NCBI RefSeq assembly: GCF_005484805.1
Contig: NZ_CP039432.1
Coordinates: 744,001-808,000, forward strand
Source: Rhodococcus sp. SGAir0479
GTDB taxonomy: Bacteria > Actinomycetota > Actinomycetes > Mycobacteriales > Mycobacteriaceae
Direction: 5' to 3'
DNA length: 64,000 nt
Of the stretch, positions 1 to 8,621 are shown one piece after another (position 1 is the stretch's first letter; every line of letters begins with the position of its first letter). The notes under the pieces are model-generated. The model searched no databases and was not told the origin of the DNA. It saw nothing but the letters and a program-made list of their open reading frames with translations. Position numbers and translations under genes: made by a program.

Positions 1-2
1 AG

Positions 3-1118
3 CAGGTCCGTCACTGGTGTGAGCGTGCGCGGCTCGACGGTAGGCACCCGGATCTGTCGGACGCGGCCGCCCTGCTCATCGCGGCGGGTCGGGTCGATCC
101 CGCCACGCGGGAGATTTTGAGCGCCCGGCGCCGCGCGGGCCGCGCATTCCCATCGATCGGCGGCTTCGGCGAACTGCGCCGGCTGGCGGACGAGCACTCG
201 CGGACCGTGGACCGGGCCGGGGCCCTGCGTCCCGGACCCGTGCAACTCGCCTACCGGTACCGGGCCGGTGAACTCGGCAAGCGGCTCGGGGCGCTGCGCT
301 CGACGATGACCATGTCCGGCGCCCACTACGCGAGCGGGGTCCGGGCCATTCGCCGCGACCGCCGGGACGGCGTGCACCTGGATCTGGACCAGCGCGATGC
401 GCTGTTCGACGCGCTCACCCGCACCCCGGCCCCGGTGTCGGTGCAGCGGCAGCACCTGCACGACGTGCGCAACGCGCTGCTCGAGGGCGCCGCGGTCCGG
501 GTGGCCCGGATCTCCGACCGCAGCCGGGCGCGCGACGCAGGGCACCGTGTCGCGGAAGCACTCGAACGCGCCGCGATCTCCGACGACGACCGCTTCGTCG
601 ATCGGTACGACACCCTGCTGTTCCTGGCCGGGACGCTGTACGACCGCATCGAGGGCTCGGGCGCATGGCATTCGGAGCACTTCTCGATCCAGCGCGCGCA
701 GCTCGACCTGGCCGACGAGCTGACACAGATCGCCGTCGACACCGTCGCGTTGCACGGGATCGTGGGCGAACTCGACGGTGCACTCTCGTCCACGCCGGAG
801 GCGCGGGAGCACGTGGCCTCCCGGCGCGCTGCACTCGAGCCGGTGTGGGACCAGCTGGTCGAGCGGGTGGCGGCACTGGCCCGGATCGGAGATCTGCTGG
901 CGCACGCGGAGAGTCAGCTTCGTGCCGTGGCCTCGATGCGGTGGGCGACCGGTCTCGACCACCGGATCGACGAACTCATCGCACGGTCGGGCAACCGGGA
1001 ACTGTCGGCGGAGAACACCCATCAGGTCGGCGACCAACTCGGCGAGGTCGAGGAACTGCTCGGTGCCTTCCGGGCCACGCTGGGCGGGGACATCGCGGCG
1101 CTCACCGCGCGCGGGTAG
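3..1118 (+). CDS. Unknown alpha-helical protein, 5' end outside the window
   Basis: The reading frame is open from the first bases of the window, so this is the C-terminal part (about 371 residues) of a longer protein. A TTG at 117 is inside the open frame and I do not take it as the start, because the codons before it read as normal protein (VDPATREIL just before it). The visible part is rich in Arg, Ala, Glu and Leu, with long predicted amphipathic helices and no membrane segment, signal peptide or catalytic motif I recognise. It ends 26 bases before the convergent TetR gene. I cannot assign a function; a coiled-coil or structural role would fit the composition, but that is a guess. Confidence 0.7.
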   Translation, partial: QVRHWCERARLDGRHPDLSDAAALLIAAGRVDPATREILSARRRAGRAFPSIGGFGELRRLADEHSRTVDRAGALRPGPVQLAYRYRAGELGKRLGALRSTMTMSGAHYASGVRAIRRDRRDGVHLDLDQRDALFDALTRTPAPVSVQRQHLHDVRNALLEGAAVRVARISDRSRARDAGHRVAEALERAAISDDDRFVDRYDTLLFLAGTLYDRIEGSGAWHSEHFSIQRAQLDLADELTQIAVDTVALHGIVGELDGALSSTPEAREHVASRRAALEPVWDQLVERVAALARIGDLLAHAESQLRAVASMRWATGLDHRIDELIARSGNRELSAENTHQVGDQLGEVEELLGAFRATLGGDIAALTARG

Positions 1119-1144
1119 CGCGCCCCACGAGGCGGACGGCGCCG

Positions 1145-1762
1145 TCAGCGGTGGGCGGTCGAGGTGAACTGAGCGGTCGCGGCGTCCACGATGTGCTCGG
1201 GGGTGGCGTCGATCTCGCCACCGAGCCAGGCGGTGATGAGTTCGGCGAGTCCGCCGACGAACATGAGAGCGGTGAGCTGATCGTGCGGTGAGGGGAGGGC
1301 TCTGTCTCCGTAGAGTTCGTGCGAGCCCTCCACGGTGAGCTGCGCGAACTCGCGCAGCAGCGTGCGGCGGTGGGTGCGGAGCGGTTCCGCGCCGGCCGAC
1401 TCGATGATCGTCGCTCGCCCTTTCCGCGGATCCGAGGTGAGGACCTGCACGAACGCGGCGATCGCGGCTCGGGCACGATCGTTCGGCGTGCCGGCGGGGG
1501 CCTCGAGTGCCGCGAGGACCGCTCGGCGGATCTCGTCCGCGATCCGCTGCACCAGTTGGGTCAGCAGATCGTCCCGGCTGCTGAAACTCTCGTAGAAGTA
1601 TCGCTCCGTGAGTTGTGCCTCGGCGCAGATCGCGGTCATGGTCGTTCCCTCACCGCCCGGGCGGCCGAACAACGCGAGGGCGGCCTCGAACAGCCGCTCA
1701 CGTCGTTCGGCGGTGCGCTCGATAGCGGTTCGGCCTTGATAGCGGCGGGGCTGCGGACTCAC
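1145..1762 (-). CDS. TetR-family repressor, divergent from the P450 gene
   Basis: This 205-residue protein has an N-terminal TetR helix-turn-helix at about residues 40-62 (TTMTAICAEAQLTERYF, then a Ser-Arg-Asp-Asp turn) and a helical ligand-binding C-terminus. I use the GTG at 1762; longer starts would place Cys/Arg-rich sequence ahead of the domain and run into the P450 promoter. It is divergent from the P450 gene, the same arrangement as Rv3058c/Rv3059 in M. tuberculosis. That suggests a local repressor of the P450 gene and of itself. The intergenic region holds a 13-bp palindrome that could be its operator. The ligand is unknown. Confidence 0.85.
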   Translation of the reverse strand: MSPQPRRYQGRTAIERTAERRERLFEAALALFGRPGGEGTTMTAICAEAQLTERYFYESFSSRDDLLTQLVQRIADEIRRAVLAALEAPAGTPNDRARAAIAAFVQVLTSDPRKGRATIIESAGAEPLRTHRRTLLREFAQLTVEGSHELYGDRALPSPHDQLTALMFVGGLAELITAWLGGEIDATPEHIVDAATAQFTSTAHR

Positions 1763-1837
1763 CGTTCGATGTTGACAGAGCCCCCGTCGCGGTTGACAGG
1801 CCGTCCTGGTGTGACCCAGACTACATCGAAAGTGACA

Positions 1838-1850
1838 TGACATCCTGTCA
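1838..1850. promoter_or_regulatory. Palindrome TGACA-N3-TGTCA, candidate TetR operator
   Basis: A perfect 5-3-5 palindrome lies between the divergent TetR and P450 genes, 25 bases before the P450 start. A further TGACA half-site sits at 1833-1837 and two more (inside TTGACA) at 1772-1777 and 1793-1798. Position and symmetry fit a TetR operator; binding is inferred. Confidence 0.45.
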
Positions 1851-1874
1851 GATTCTCTGCGAGGTGGGAGAGAC

Positions 1875-3227
1875 ATGGTCAAGGTGCTCGCCGAGGTGCC
1901 GTCCCATTCGGATCTGCGTCCGGTGCCGGGGTCGCCCGGTATCCCGTTGGTGGGTCACACGCTCGACTACATCCGCGACCCGCTGGCGCTCTTCCGCCGG
2001 CGCTGGGAGGAGTTCGGGCCGGTGTCCTGGCTCAGTGCGGCCAGGTCGCGGTGGGTGGTGGTACTGGGTCCGGACGCGTGCGAAGTGGTGCTGGCCAACC
2101 GTGATCGGGCCTTCGTGAACGGTTCCGGGTGGCGGCGACTCATCGGACCGTTCTTCGACCGGGGCCTGATGCTGCTCGACGCCGACGAGCACTTGAAGCA
2201 CCGGCGAATCATGCAGCAGGCCTTCACTCGTGACCGCCTCGCGCGGTACACCGAGTCCCTGCATCCCGCGATCGAGTCCGGGTTGGACGGGTGGCGACCC
2301 GGCCCGGACTTCGCGGCCTATCCGGCGCTCAAATCCCTCACTCTGGATCTGGCGACCAGCATCTTCATGGGCGGGGCGGAGGGGACGACACCGCAAGAGA
2401 TGGCCGCCCTGAACCGGGCGTTCATCGGCTGCGTACAGGCGGCGACGGCCCTGGTGCGGTATCCGCTTCCCGGGACCCGGTGGAAGCGTGGACTCGACGG
2501 CCGCCGCGAACTGGAAGCCTTCGTGCGCAGCTACCTACCGGCCCGCCGCCGCAGCGACGCCGACGATCTGTTCTCGGTACTGTGCCGCATCGAATCCGAG
2601 GACGGGCACCGTTTCGACGACGACGATGTCGTCGACCACATGATCTTCCTTCTCATGGCCGCGCACGACACGTCGACGATCACCTTGTCGACGATGCTGC
2701 AGTACCTGGGGCAGCATCCGCAGTGGCAGCAGCGATGTCGCGCGGAGTCCGAGAGTCTCGGCACCGCATCGCCGACTCTGGATCAGTTGGGCCGGCTGAC
2801 CTCGCTCGACCTCGTCATGAAGGAGTGCCTGCGGCTGGTCACCCCCGTTCCCGGCCTCGCCCGCCGGGCGGTCACGGACACCGCGGTGCTGGGGCACTAC
2901 GTTCCGGCCGGAACGTACGTGACCGTGGTCCCGCACTTCACGCACCACATGCCGGAGGTGTGGCCCAACCCGGAACGCTTCGACCCCGAGCGTTTCGCGG
3001 CGGACCGCCGTGAGGACAAGGTGCACCGCTACGCGTGGGAGCCTTTCGGCGGCGGTGTGCACAAGTGTCTGGGCATGCACTTCGCGGGAGCCGAAGTCAA
3101 GGCCGTCATGCACCACCTGCTGCTGCGGTTCGCATGGCACGTCGATCCCGGCTACTCGGCACCGCTCGACTTCACGTCGTTGCCCTATCCCCGGGACGGG
3201 CAACCCGTCGATCTGCGTCCGCTGTAA
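1875..3227 (+). CDS. Cytochrome P450, CYP136-like
   Basis: This 450-residue haem mono-oxygenase has all P450 signatures: the I-helix oxygen-activation motif AAHDTST (residues 262-268), the K-helix ExxR (E317/R320) and the haem-binding loop FGGGVHKCLG with the axial cysteine at C398. Several stretches match CYP136 of M. tuberculosis (Rv3059) closely, for example the RGLMLLD and HRRIMQ motifs near residue 95-115 and MAAHDTST in the I helix, although the N-terminus is shorter. No membrane anchor is seen, so it is probably soluble and served by a ferredoxin encoded elsewhere. The ATG is preceded by GGGAG. The substrate is unknown. The divergent TetR gene is the likely regulator and a strong terminator follows. 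Confidence 0.93.
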   Translation: MVKVLAEVPSHSDLRPVPGSPGIPLVGHTLDYIRDPLALFRRRWEEFGPVSWLSAARSRWVVVLGPDACEVVLANRDRAFVNGSGWRRLIGPFFDRGLMLLDADEHLKHRRIMQQAFTRDRLARYTESLHPAIESGLDGWRPGPDFAAYPALKSLTLDLATSIFMGGAEGTTPQEMAALNRAFIGCVQAATALVRYPLPGTRWKRGLDGRRELEAFVRSYLPARRRSDADDLFSVLCRIESEDGHRFDDDDVVDHMIFLLMAAHDTSTITLSTMLQYLGQHPQWQQRCRAESESLGTASPTLDQLGRLTSLDLVMKECLRLVTPVPGLARRAVTDTAVLGHYVPAGTYVTVVPHFTHHMPEVWPNPERFDPERFAADRREDKVHRYAWEPFGGGVHKCLGMHFAGAEVKAVMHHLLLRFAWHVDPGYSAPLDFTSLPYPRDGQPVDLRPL

Positions 3228-3275
3228 TCGGCGCGGCGCAGTGCCGGGTTGTCCGGTGTGCCGTGGCCGAGGGCC

Positions 3276-3307
3276 CCAGCCCCCGACTCTCTCGAGTCGG
3301 GGGCTGG
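3276..3307 (+). terminator. Rho-independent terminator after the P450 gene
   Basis: A perfect 13-bp stem (CCAGCCCCCGACT and its complement) with a 6-nt loop is followed by TTT. It lies 48 bases after the P450 stop codon and before the promoter of the next operon. Confidence 0.85.
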
Positions 3308-3375
3308 TTTCGTGCAGTGGGGCAGACCTGCGGCCGGAGTGTGAAACGGAGTTCTGAAAATCGACCCCGTTCGTC

Positions 3376-3403
3376 TTGACACCGTGGTGCTCGCCGCTAA
3401 AGT
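3376..3403 (+). promoter_or_regulatory. Promoter of the amidohydrolase/acyl-CoA dehydrogenase operon
   Basis: TTGACA at 3376-3381 and TAAAGT at 3398-3403 are separated by 16 bases, close to the sigma-70 consensus. Transcription would start near 3410, about 50 bases before the first gene. Confidence 0.6.
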
Positions 3404-3416
3404 GAGGGTCGTAACT

Positions 3417-3431
3417 TAGAACACAGTTTCA
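3417..3431. promoter_or_regulatory. Candidate KstR-like operator TnnAAC-N3-GTTnnA
   Basis: TAGAACACAGTTTCA lies just downstream of the predicted transcription start, where a repressor would block the operon. It resembles the KstR site TnnAACnnGTTnnA but with one extra central base. The KstR-like TetR gene at 9507-10118 at the end of the same operon is the natural candidate to bind it; this is inference. Confidence 0.35.
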
Positions 3432-3460
3432 AATTATCTCTTCGAGCAGGAGTGTCCATC

Positions 3461-4696
3461 GTGACCGACGAAGCCCCCTACATCCTCATTTCCGCGGACA
3501 GCCACGCCGGCGCCGATCACGCGACCTATCGCACCTACCTCGAGTCGAAGTGGCACGAGGAGTTCGACGCCTGGCGCGGCAAGTACAAGAACCCGTACCG
3601 CGACCTCGTCGACGACGGCCGAACCCGCAACTGGGACAACGAGCGTCGGCTGCGCGAGACGCAGGGCGACGGCACGGTGGGCGAGGTGCTCTTCCCCAAC
3701 ACGGTGCCGCCCTTCTTCCCGAGCGCCGCGGTGCTGGCCGGTCCGCCGCGCGCCGAGGACTTCGAGAAGCGCCTGGCCGGCATTCGTGCCCACAACCGCT
3801 GGCTGGTGGATTTCTGCAACGACGCACCCGTCCAGCGCGCCGGCGTCGCGCAGGTGTTCCTCAACGATGTCGACCAGGCTGTCAAGGACGTCGAATGGGT
3901 CAAGGAGCACGGGCTGCGCGGCGGGATCCTGCTGCCCAACCTGGCGCCGGACGTCAAGTGGGTCAAGCCGCTGTACGACCCCGAGTACGACCGGCTGTGG
4001 AAGGTCTGCGAGGACCTCGGCGTCCCGGTCAACAGCCACGCCGGCACCGGACTGCCGGATTACGGCCGCTACAAGACCTCGTCGCTGCTCTACATCAACG
4101 AGGTCGGCTTCTACTCGATGCGTCCGCTGGTGCAGATGATCCTCTCGGGTGTCTTCGAGCGGTTCCCCAAGCTCAAGTTCGCGGTGTCGGAGCAGGGCTG
4201 CGCGTGGGCTCCGGACCTGATGCGCCAGCTCGACACCGTCGACCTGCGCGTCAAGCGCACGGGCCGGATCGGCGAGCTGTTCTACAGCGAGGACGAGCAG
4301 CTGCCGTTGCGCCCGAGCGAGTACTTCCGCCGCAACGTGTGGGTGGGTGCGACGATGCCGTCGGCGCAGGACATGGCGTCGCGGGACACTCTCGGCGACG
4401 GCAAGTTCATGTGGGGCAGCGACTACCCGCACAACGAGGGCACCTACCCGTTCACCCGCGAGTGCATCCGCCAGGTCATGCACGACGTCGACGAGTCCGA
4501 GCTGCGGAAGCTGTTCGCGGAGAACGCTGCCGAACTCTACGATTTCGACCTGGACGCGCTGGCGCCGCTGGCCGCGAAGTACGGGCCCACGCCGTCCGAG
4601 GTCGCCCAGCCGCTGACCGACCTGCCCGAGAACCCGAACGACGTCCTGCTCCGCGAATCCTTCGCCAAGCAGCTCGAGGCGGAGCTCGGCGTATGA
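3461..4696 (+). CDS. Amidohydrolase-family (TIM-barrel) hydrolase or decarboxylase
   Basis: This 411-residue protein belongs to the amidohydrolase-2 superfamily. Likely metal or active-site residues are D13/H15 in SADSHAG, H193 in NSHAGTG and D321 in GSDYPHNEG, in the expected order around the barrel. The first strand has DSH rather than the usual HxH, as in many uncharacterised actinobacterial members. The GTG at 3461 is used because AGGAG ends 8 bases before it; a GTG at 3452 would overlap that ribosome site. It is the first gene of a five-gene operon with two SDRs and a double acyl-CoA dehydrogenase, which points to breakdown of a CoA-linked, possibly cyclic, substrate. The exact reaction is unknown. 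Confidence 0.85.
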   Translation: MTDEAPYILISADSHAGADHATYRTYLESKWHEEFDAWRGKYKNPYRDLVDDGRTRNWDNERRLRETQGDGTVGEVLFPNTVPPFFPSAAVLAGPPRAEDFEKRLAGIRAHNRWLVDFCNDAPVQRAGVAQVFLNDVDQAVKDVEWVKEHGLRGGILLPNLAPDVKWVKPLYDPEYDRLWKVCEDLGVPVNSHAGTGLPDYGRYKTSSLLYINEVGFYSMRPLVQMILSGVFERFPKLKFAVSEQGCAWAPDLMRQLDTVDLRVKRTGRIGELFYSEDEQLPLRPSEYFRRNVWVGATMPSAQDMASRDTLGDGKFMWGSDYPHNEGTYPFTRECIRQVMHDVDESELRKLFAENAAELYDFDLDALAPLAAKYGPTPSEVAQPLTDLPENPNDVLLRESFAKQLEAELGV

Positions 4697-5553
4697 CCGG
4701 TCGCCTGGTCGGCCGCCGCGCGCTGGTCACCGGTGCCAGTCGCGGGATCGGCGCGGGCATCGCGCAGCGACTCGCCGCCGAGGGGGCGGCGGTCGCGATC
4801 GTCGCCCGCACGGTCGACGAGCCCGATCGCGGCTTCGAGGGCACCCTCGCCGCGACGGCCGGCAGGATCCGAGCGGCGGGCGGCACGGCGGTGATCGTGC
4901 CTGCCGCGCTCGAGGACCCGCAGTCGCGCGCCACGATCGTTCCGGAAGCCGAGGCAGGTCTCGGCGGACCGATCGACATTCTCGTAAACAATGCGGCCGC
5001 GGCCATCTTCCAGCCGCTGCGGGACTATCCGGCCAAGCGGGCGCACCTGACGTTCGAGGTGAACGTGCATGCGCCGCTGGACCTGGCGCAGCGGGTGATC
5101 CCCGGCATGATCGAACGCGGCGCCGGTTGGATCGTCAACATCACCAGCGGGACCGCCCGGATCCGGCCCGTCGAACCACTCCCGGCGGGCGAGACGGACC
5201 TCGACGCCGACATCCACGGCACCGCGCTCTACGGGATGAGCAAGGCAGCACAGGACCGGATGACCGCCGGTCTGGCGGCGGAACTCAACGGCACCGGGAT
5301 CCGCGTCAACGCGGTGCGGCCGCGTTCGGCCGTCGCGACGGCCGGGGCGATGTCGGTCGCGTCGAACATGGTGGGTTCGCAGTGGTTCGTGCCCGAGTCG
5401 CTCGAGGAGATGGTGGAGGCGGTGACGTGGTTGTGCGACGTCGGTCCGCACCACACCGGCCACGTCGAGGCGAGCCTGGACATCCTCGAACGTGAGAAGG
5501 TCACTGTGCACGGCCTGGACGGTGGGCCGATTCCGAAGGAGCAGAACGCATGA
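4693..5553 (+). CDS. Short-chain dehydrogenase/reductase (SDR)
   Basis: This 286-residue classical SDR has the Rossmann cofactor motif TGASRGIG (residues 13-20), an NNAA motif, the catalytic serine S152 in NITSG and the catalytic pair Y180/K184 in YGMSK. It probably oxidises or reduces a hydroxyl/keto group with NAD(P). The ATG overlaps the stop codon of the upstream amidohydrolase by 4 bases, and its own stop overlaps the next start in the same way, so it is translationally coupled in the operon. One oddity is PRSAV where most SDRs have a PG motif after the active site. The substrate is presumably an intermediate of the same pathway. Confidence 0.88.
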   Translation: MTGRLVGRRALVTGASRGIGAGIAQRLAAEGAAVAIVARTVDEPDRGFEGTLAATAGRIRAAGGTAVIVPAALEDPQSRATIVPEAEAGLGGPIDILVNNAAAAIFQPLRDYPAKRAHLTFEVNVHAPLDLAQRVIPGMIERGAGWIVNITSGTARIRPVEPLPAGETDLDADIHGTALYGMSKAAQDRMTAGLAAELNGTGIRVNAVRPRSAVATAGAMSVASNMVGSQWFVPESLEEMVEAVTWLCDVGPHHTGHVEASLDILEREKVTVHGLDGGPIPKEQNA

Positions 5554-6413
5554 CGCCCTACGACGGCATCCCGATCATCGACACGCACATCGGGTTCCGC
5601 GAGGCCGGCTACGACGAGTACGCCTTCATCACGCGCCAGACCAAGGACCGCGAGAGCCGCGGCGAGTTCAGCATGCCGGCGCAGTACATGTTCAAGGGCG
5701 TGCCCGACCTCCCGACCGACGATCCGATCTCGGTGACGCTGCACGAGATGGACAAGCACGGCATCGAGATCGGCATGGTGAGCATGGCCAAGGAGTCCGG
5801 GCAGCGCGCGGTGCGGATGTTCCCGGACCGATTCGTGCCGCAAGGCTCCGCGGTGGATCCCAACGACATCATGGGCACCCTGAATCGGATGACACGGGAG
5901 TACGAGGAGTTCGGCATCCGCTCGGTGAGTTCGTTTGCCGCCGGGACGTTCCCGCAGGTGGCCCTCAACGCGCCGCAGATGTATCCGATCTACGCCAAGT
6001 GCGTCGAGCTCGACATCCCGATCTTCGCGTGCGCGGGCATCGCCGGGCCCCGGGTCCGGTCGTCGGTGCAGCACGTTCAGCTCATCGACGACGTGATGTT
6101 CGACTTCCCGGATCTGGTCTTCGTGACGCGGCACGGATGCGAACCGTGGGAGGACCTCGCGGTGAAGCTGATGATCAAGTGGCCCAACCTGTATTACTCG
6201 ACGTCCGCGTTCGCGCCCAAGCACTACCCGGCGGCGATCGTCGACTACGCGAACACCCGCGGCGCAGACAAGATCATCTACGCGGGGTACTTCCCGGCCG
6301 GACTGACGTTGGACCGCATCTTCGGCGACATGCCGCACGTGCCGTTCAAGGACGAGGTGTGGCCGAAGTTCCTGCACGAGAACGCCCGCAAGGTGTTGAA
6401 ACTGAAGGGATGA
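5550..6413 (+). CDS. Second amidohydrolase-family protein
   Basis: This 287-residue member of the amidohydrolase-2 superfamily is shorter than, and clearly different from, the first amidohydrolase of the operon. It starts with the strand IPIIDTHIG (D11, H13), so again the canonical HxH metal pair is incomplete. It also has a TRHGCEPWE segment and a YAGYFPAG segment near the C-terminus in the position of the usual catalytic Asp region. It is joined by ATGA overlap to the SDR upstream. Two amidohydrolases in one operon suggest successive hydrolytic steps or a heteromeric enzyme. Metal dependence and substrate cannot be told from the sequence. Confidence 0.8.
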   Translation: MTPYDGIPIIDTHIGFREAGYDEYAFITRQTKDRESRGEFSMPAQYMFKGVPDLPTDDPISVTLHEMDKHGIEIGMVSMAKESGQRAVRMFPDRFVPQGSAVDPNDIMGTLNRMTREYEEFGIRSVSSFAAGTFPQVALNAPQMYPIYAKCVELDIPIFACAGIAGPRVRSSVQHVQLIDDVMFDFPDLVFVTRHGCEPWEDLAVKLMIKWPNLYYSTSAFAPKHYPAAIVDYANTRGADKIIYAGYFPAGLTLDRIFGDMPHVPFKDEVWPKFLHENARKVLKLKG

Positions 6414-6419
6414 TCGGAC

Positions 6420-8621
6420 ATGCCGATCGGTATCGGACCGGATCACGACGCGCTCGCCGAGACGCTCGCTCGTCTCGCCGCGCGTGAGACCCCGGTCGAC
6501 CGCACGCGGGCGCGGTTCGACGCGCTGGGGCGCGGGGAACGTCCGGACCACTGGGACCGTCTGGTGGACATGGGCATCCCCTCCCTGCACATCGCCGAGG
6601 AGTACGACGGCGCCGGCGCGGGACTGCTGGAACTGGCCGTGGCGCTCGAGCAGTCCGGGTACGGATTGATTCCGGGCCCGCTGCTGCCGACGGTCACCGC
6701 GAGCACCGTGATCCAGGCGCACGGCACGGACGCCGCGCGCAAGCACCTGCTGCCACGGTTCGCGGCGGGCGCGACCGGTGCCTGCGGACTCGAGCCCGGC
6801 ACCGTCACCGTCGAGGGGGACGGCGACGAGATCACGGCGTCGGGCATCACGGCGCCCGTCCTCGGTGCGCTCGGCGCGGACCTCCTGGTGCTCGCCGGAC
6901 AGTGCGGCGAGACGCCGGTGTGGTTCGTCGTTCCCGCGGACGCGGCCGGCGTCGAGCGAATCGCCGAGGAGGGCGTCGACCTCACCCGGGACATCGGGCG
7001 GGTGCGGCTGTCGGAGGTGCGGGTTCCCGCCGACCACGTCCTGGGCGCGCTGCCCGGCGAGGTGGCCTCGCTCGCCGTCGTCCTCCAGTGCGCCGAGGCC
7101 GTCGGACTGGCCCGGTGGGCGCAGGAGACCAGCCTCGCGTACGCGAAGATCCGCGAACAGTTCGGCCGCCCGATCGGATCGTTCCAGGCGATCAAGCACA
7201 AGTGCGCGCAGCTGTTCATCCGGGTGGAGGTCATGACCAGCGTCGTGTGGGATGCGGCCACGGCCGCGGACGGTGCCGACCGCGAACAGGCGGCGCTGGC
7301 CGCCGCACGGGCCGCGACCGCGTGCCGACGCGAGGCCGTCGACGTGGTCCTGGACTGCCTGACGCTGTTGGGCGGTATCGGCAACACGTGGGAGCACGAC
7401 ATCCACCTGTACTGGCGGCGGGCGGTGAGCCTGCTCGCTCTGGGCGGGTCGCAGGACGAGTGGGCCCGCACCGCTGGTGAGATGGCGCTGAGCATCGAGC
7501 GGCACGCGGAGCCGGGCGTCGAGGACCGGCCGGACTTCCGGGCCCGGGTCGCCGCCACGATCGCCGAGGCCGCGACCCTCGACCCGGCGGCGGCGCGGGT
7601 GCTGCTGGCCGATCGCGGGCTCGTCGCGCCGCACTATCCCGAGCCGTACGGTCTGGCCGCGGACACCGCCGGTCAGATCATCATCGCCGAGGAGTTCGCG
7701 CGGGCCGGGGTTCCGCAGCCGACCACCGTGATCGGGGAGTGGGCGCTGCCGTCGATCCTGCAGTACGGCACCGCGGAGCAGATGGAACGCCTCGTCGTCC
7801 CCACGCTGCGCGGCGAGATCGTGTGGTGCCAGCTGTTCTCCGAGCCGGGTGCCGGGTCGGACCTGGCGTCGCTCACCACGTCGGCCACCGCGGTGGACGG
7901 CGGCTGGCGCATCGACGGCAGCAAGGTGTGGAATTCCAAGGCGCACGAGGCGCACTGGGGGATCTGCCTGGCACGTACCGACCGCCAGGCACCCAAGCAC
8001 CGTGGCATCAGTTTCTTCCTGGTCGACATGAGCGCACCCGGCGTGGACGTGCGACCGCTGCGAGAGGCCAACGGCGACAGCATGTTCAACGAGGTGATCC
8101 TCGACGGCGTGTTCGTGCCCGACGCCGACCTGGTCGGCGCACCGGGGGAGGGGTGGAAGGTGGCCCGGACGACACTCGCGAACGAGCGTGTCGCGATGGG
8201 GACCACACCGGTCGCGGGTGGCCACCGCTTCGACCCGATCGCGGTGGCCCGCGAGCTGGATCCGCAGCGCCGGCAGGAGGCGCTGCCGGCGCTGGGCCGG
8301 ATCACCTCCACCACGGGAGCGCTCGACGCCCTCGCGCATCGCACGGTGCTCAAGCGGCTGTCCGGACTGGATCCAGGGGTCGAGGCCAGTGCGCTCAAGG
8401 CGGCCTCGGCGCGACACATCACGGACGCGGCGGCACAGGTGCTCGAGTGGTTCGGTTCCGAGGCCGCGGTAGGCAGTCTGGGTGCGGACGTCTCCGGTGG
8501 GGGACGAGCCGCCAAGGCGTACCTGTCCACCCCGTCGTTGCTGATCGGCGGCGGCACACTCGAGATCCAGCTCAACGTGATCTCCGAGCAGATCCTGGGC
8601 CTGCCGCGGGAACCTCGATGA
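6420..8621 (+). CDS. Tandem acyl-CoA dehydrogenase (two fused ACAD domains)
   Basis: At 733 residues this is twice the usual acyl-CoA dehydrogenase. Domain 1 (about 1-365) keeps the catalytic-base type motif GGIGNTWEHD (E325) and a FAD-contact stretch (REQFGRPIGSFQAIKH) but lacks a clear SEPGAGSD loop. Domain 2 (about 380-733) has SEPGAGSD (about 474-481) and the C-terminal GGGTLEIQ and LGLPRE motifs. The two halves appear to complement each other, as in mycobacterial FadE34-type fusions and the two-subunit ChsE enzymes that act on steroid side-chain CoA esters. It starts 6 bases after the amidohydrolase stop, inside the same operon. I infer dehydrogenation of a bulky CoA thioester; the substrate is not known. 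Confidence 0.88.
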   Translation: MPIGIGPDHDALAETLARLAARETPVDRTRARFDALGRGERPDHWDRLVDMGIPSLHIAEEYDGAGAGLLELAVALEQSGYGLIPGPLLPTVTASTVIQAHGTDAARKHLLPRFAAGATGACGLEPGTVTVEGDGDEITASGITAPVLGALGADLLVLAGQCGETPVWFVVPADAAGVERIAEEGVDLTRDIGRVRLSEVRVPADHVLGALPGEVASLAVVLQCAEAVGLARWAQETSLAYAKIREQFGRPIGSFQAIKHKCAQLFIRVEVMTSVVWDAATAADGADREQAALAAARAATACRREAVDVVLDCLTLLGGIGNTWEHDIHLYWRRAVSLLALGGSQDEWARTAGEMALSIERHAEPGVEDRPDFRARVAATIAEAATLDPAAARVLLADRGLVAPHYPEPYGLAADTAGQIIIAEEFARAGVPQPTTVIGEWALPSILQYGTAEQMERLVVPTLRGEIVWCQLFSEPGAGSDLASLTTSATAVDGGWRIDGSKVWNSKAHEAHWGICLARTDRQAPKHRGISFFLVDMSAPGVDVRPLREANGDSMFNEVILDGVFVPDADLVGAPGEGWKVARTTLANERVAMGTTPVAGGHRFDPIAVARELDPQRRQEALPALGRITSTTGALDALAHRTVLKRLSGLDPGVEASALKAASARHITDAAAQVLEWFGSEAAVGSLGADVSGGGRAAKAYLSTPSLLIGGGTLEIQLNVISEQILGLPREPR

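Noticed and set aside
5229-8417. Very long open frame on the minus strand opposite the SDR, amidohydrolase and acyl-CoA dehydrogenase genes
   Set aside because: The plus-strand genes have clear family motifs and GC-rich third positions; the antisense frame has low-complexity Arg/Gly/Pro-rich sequence typical of shadows in high-GC DNA.
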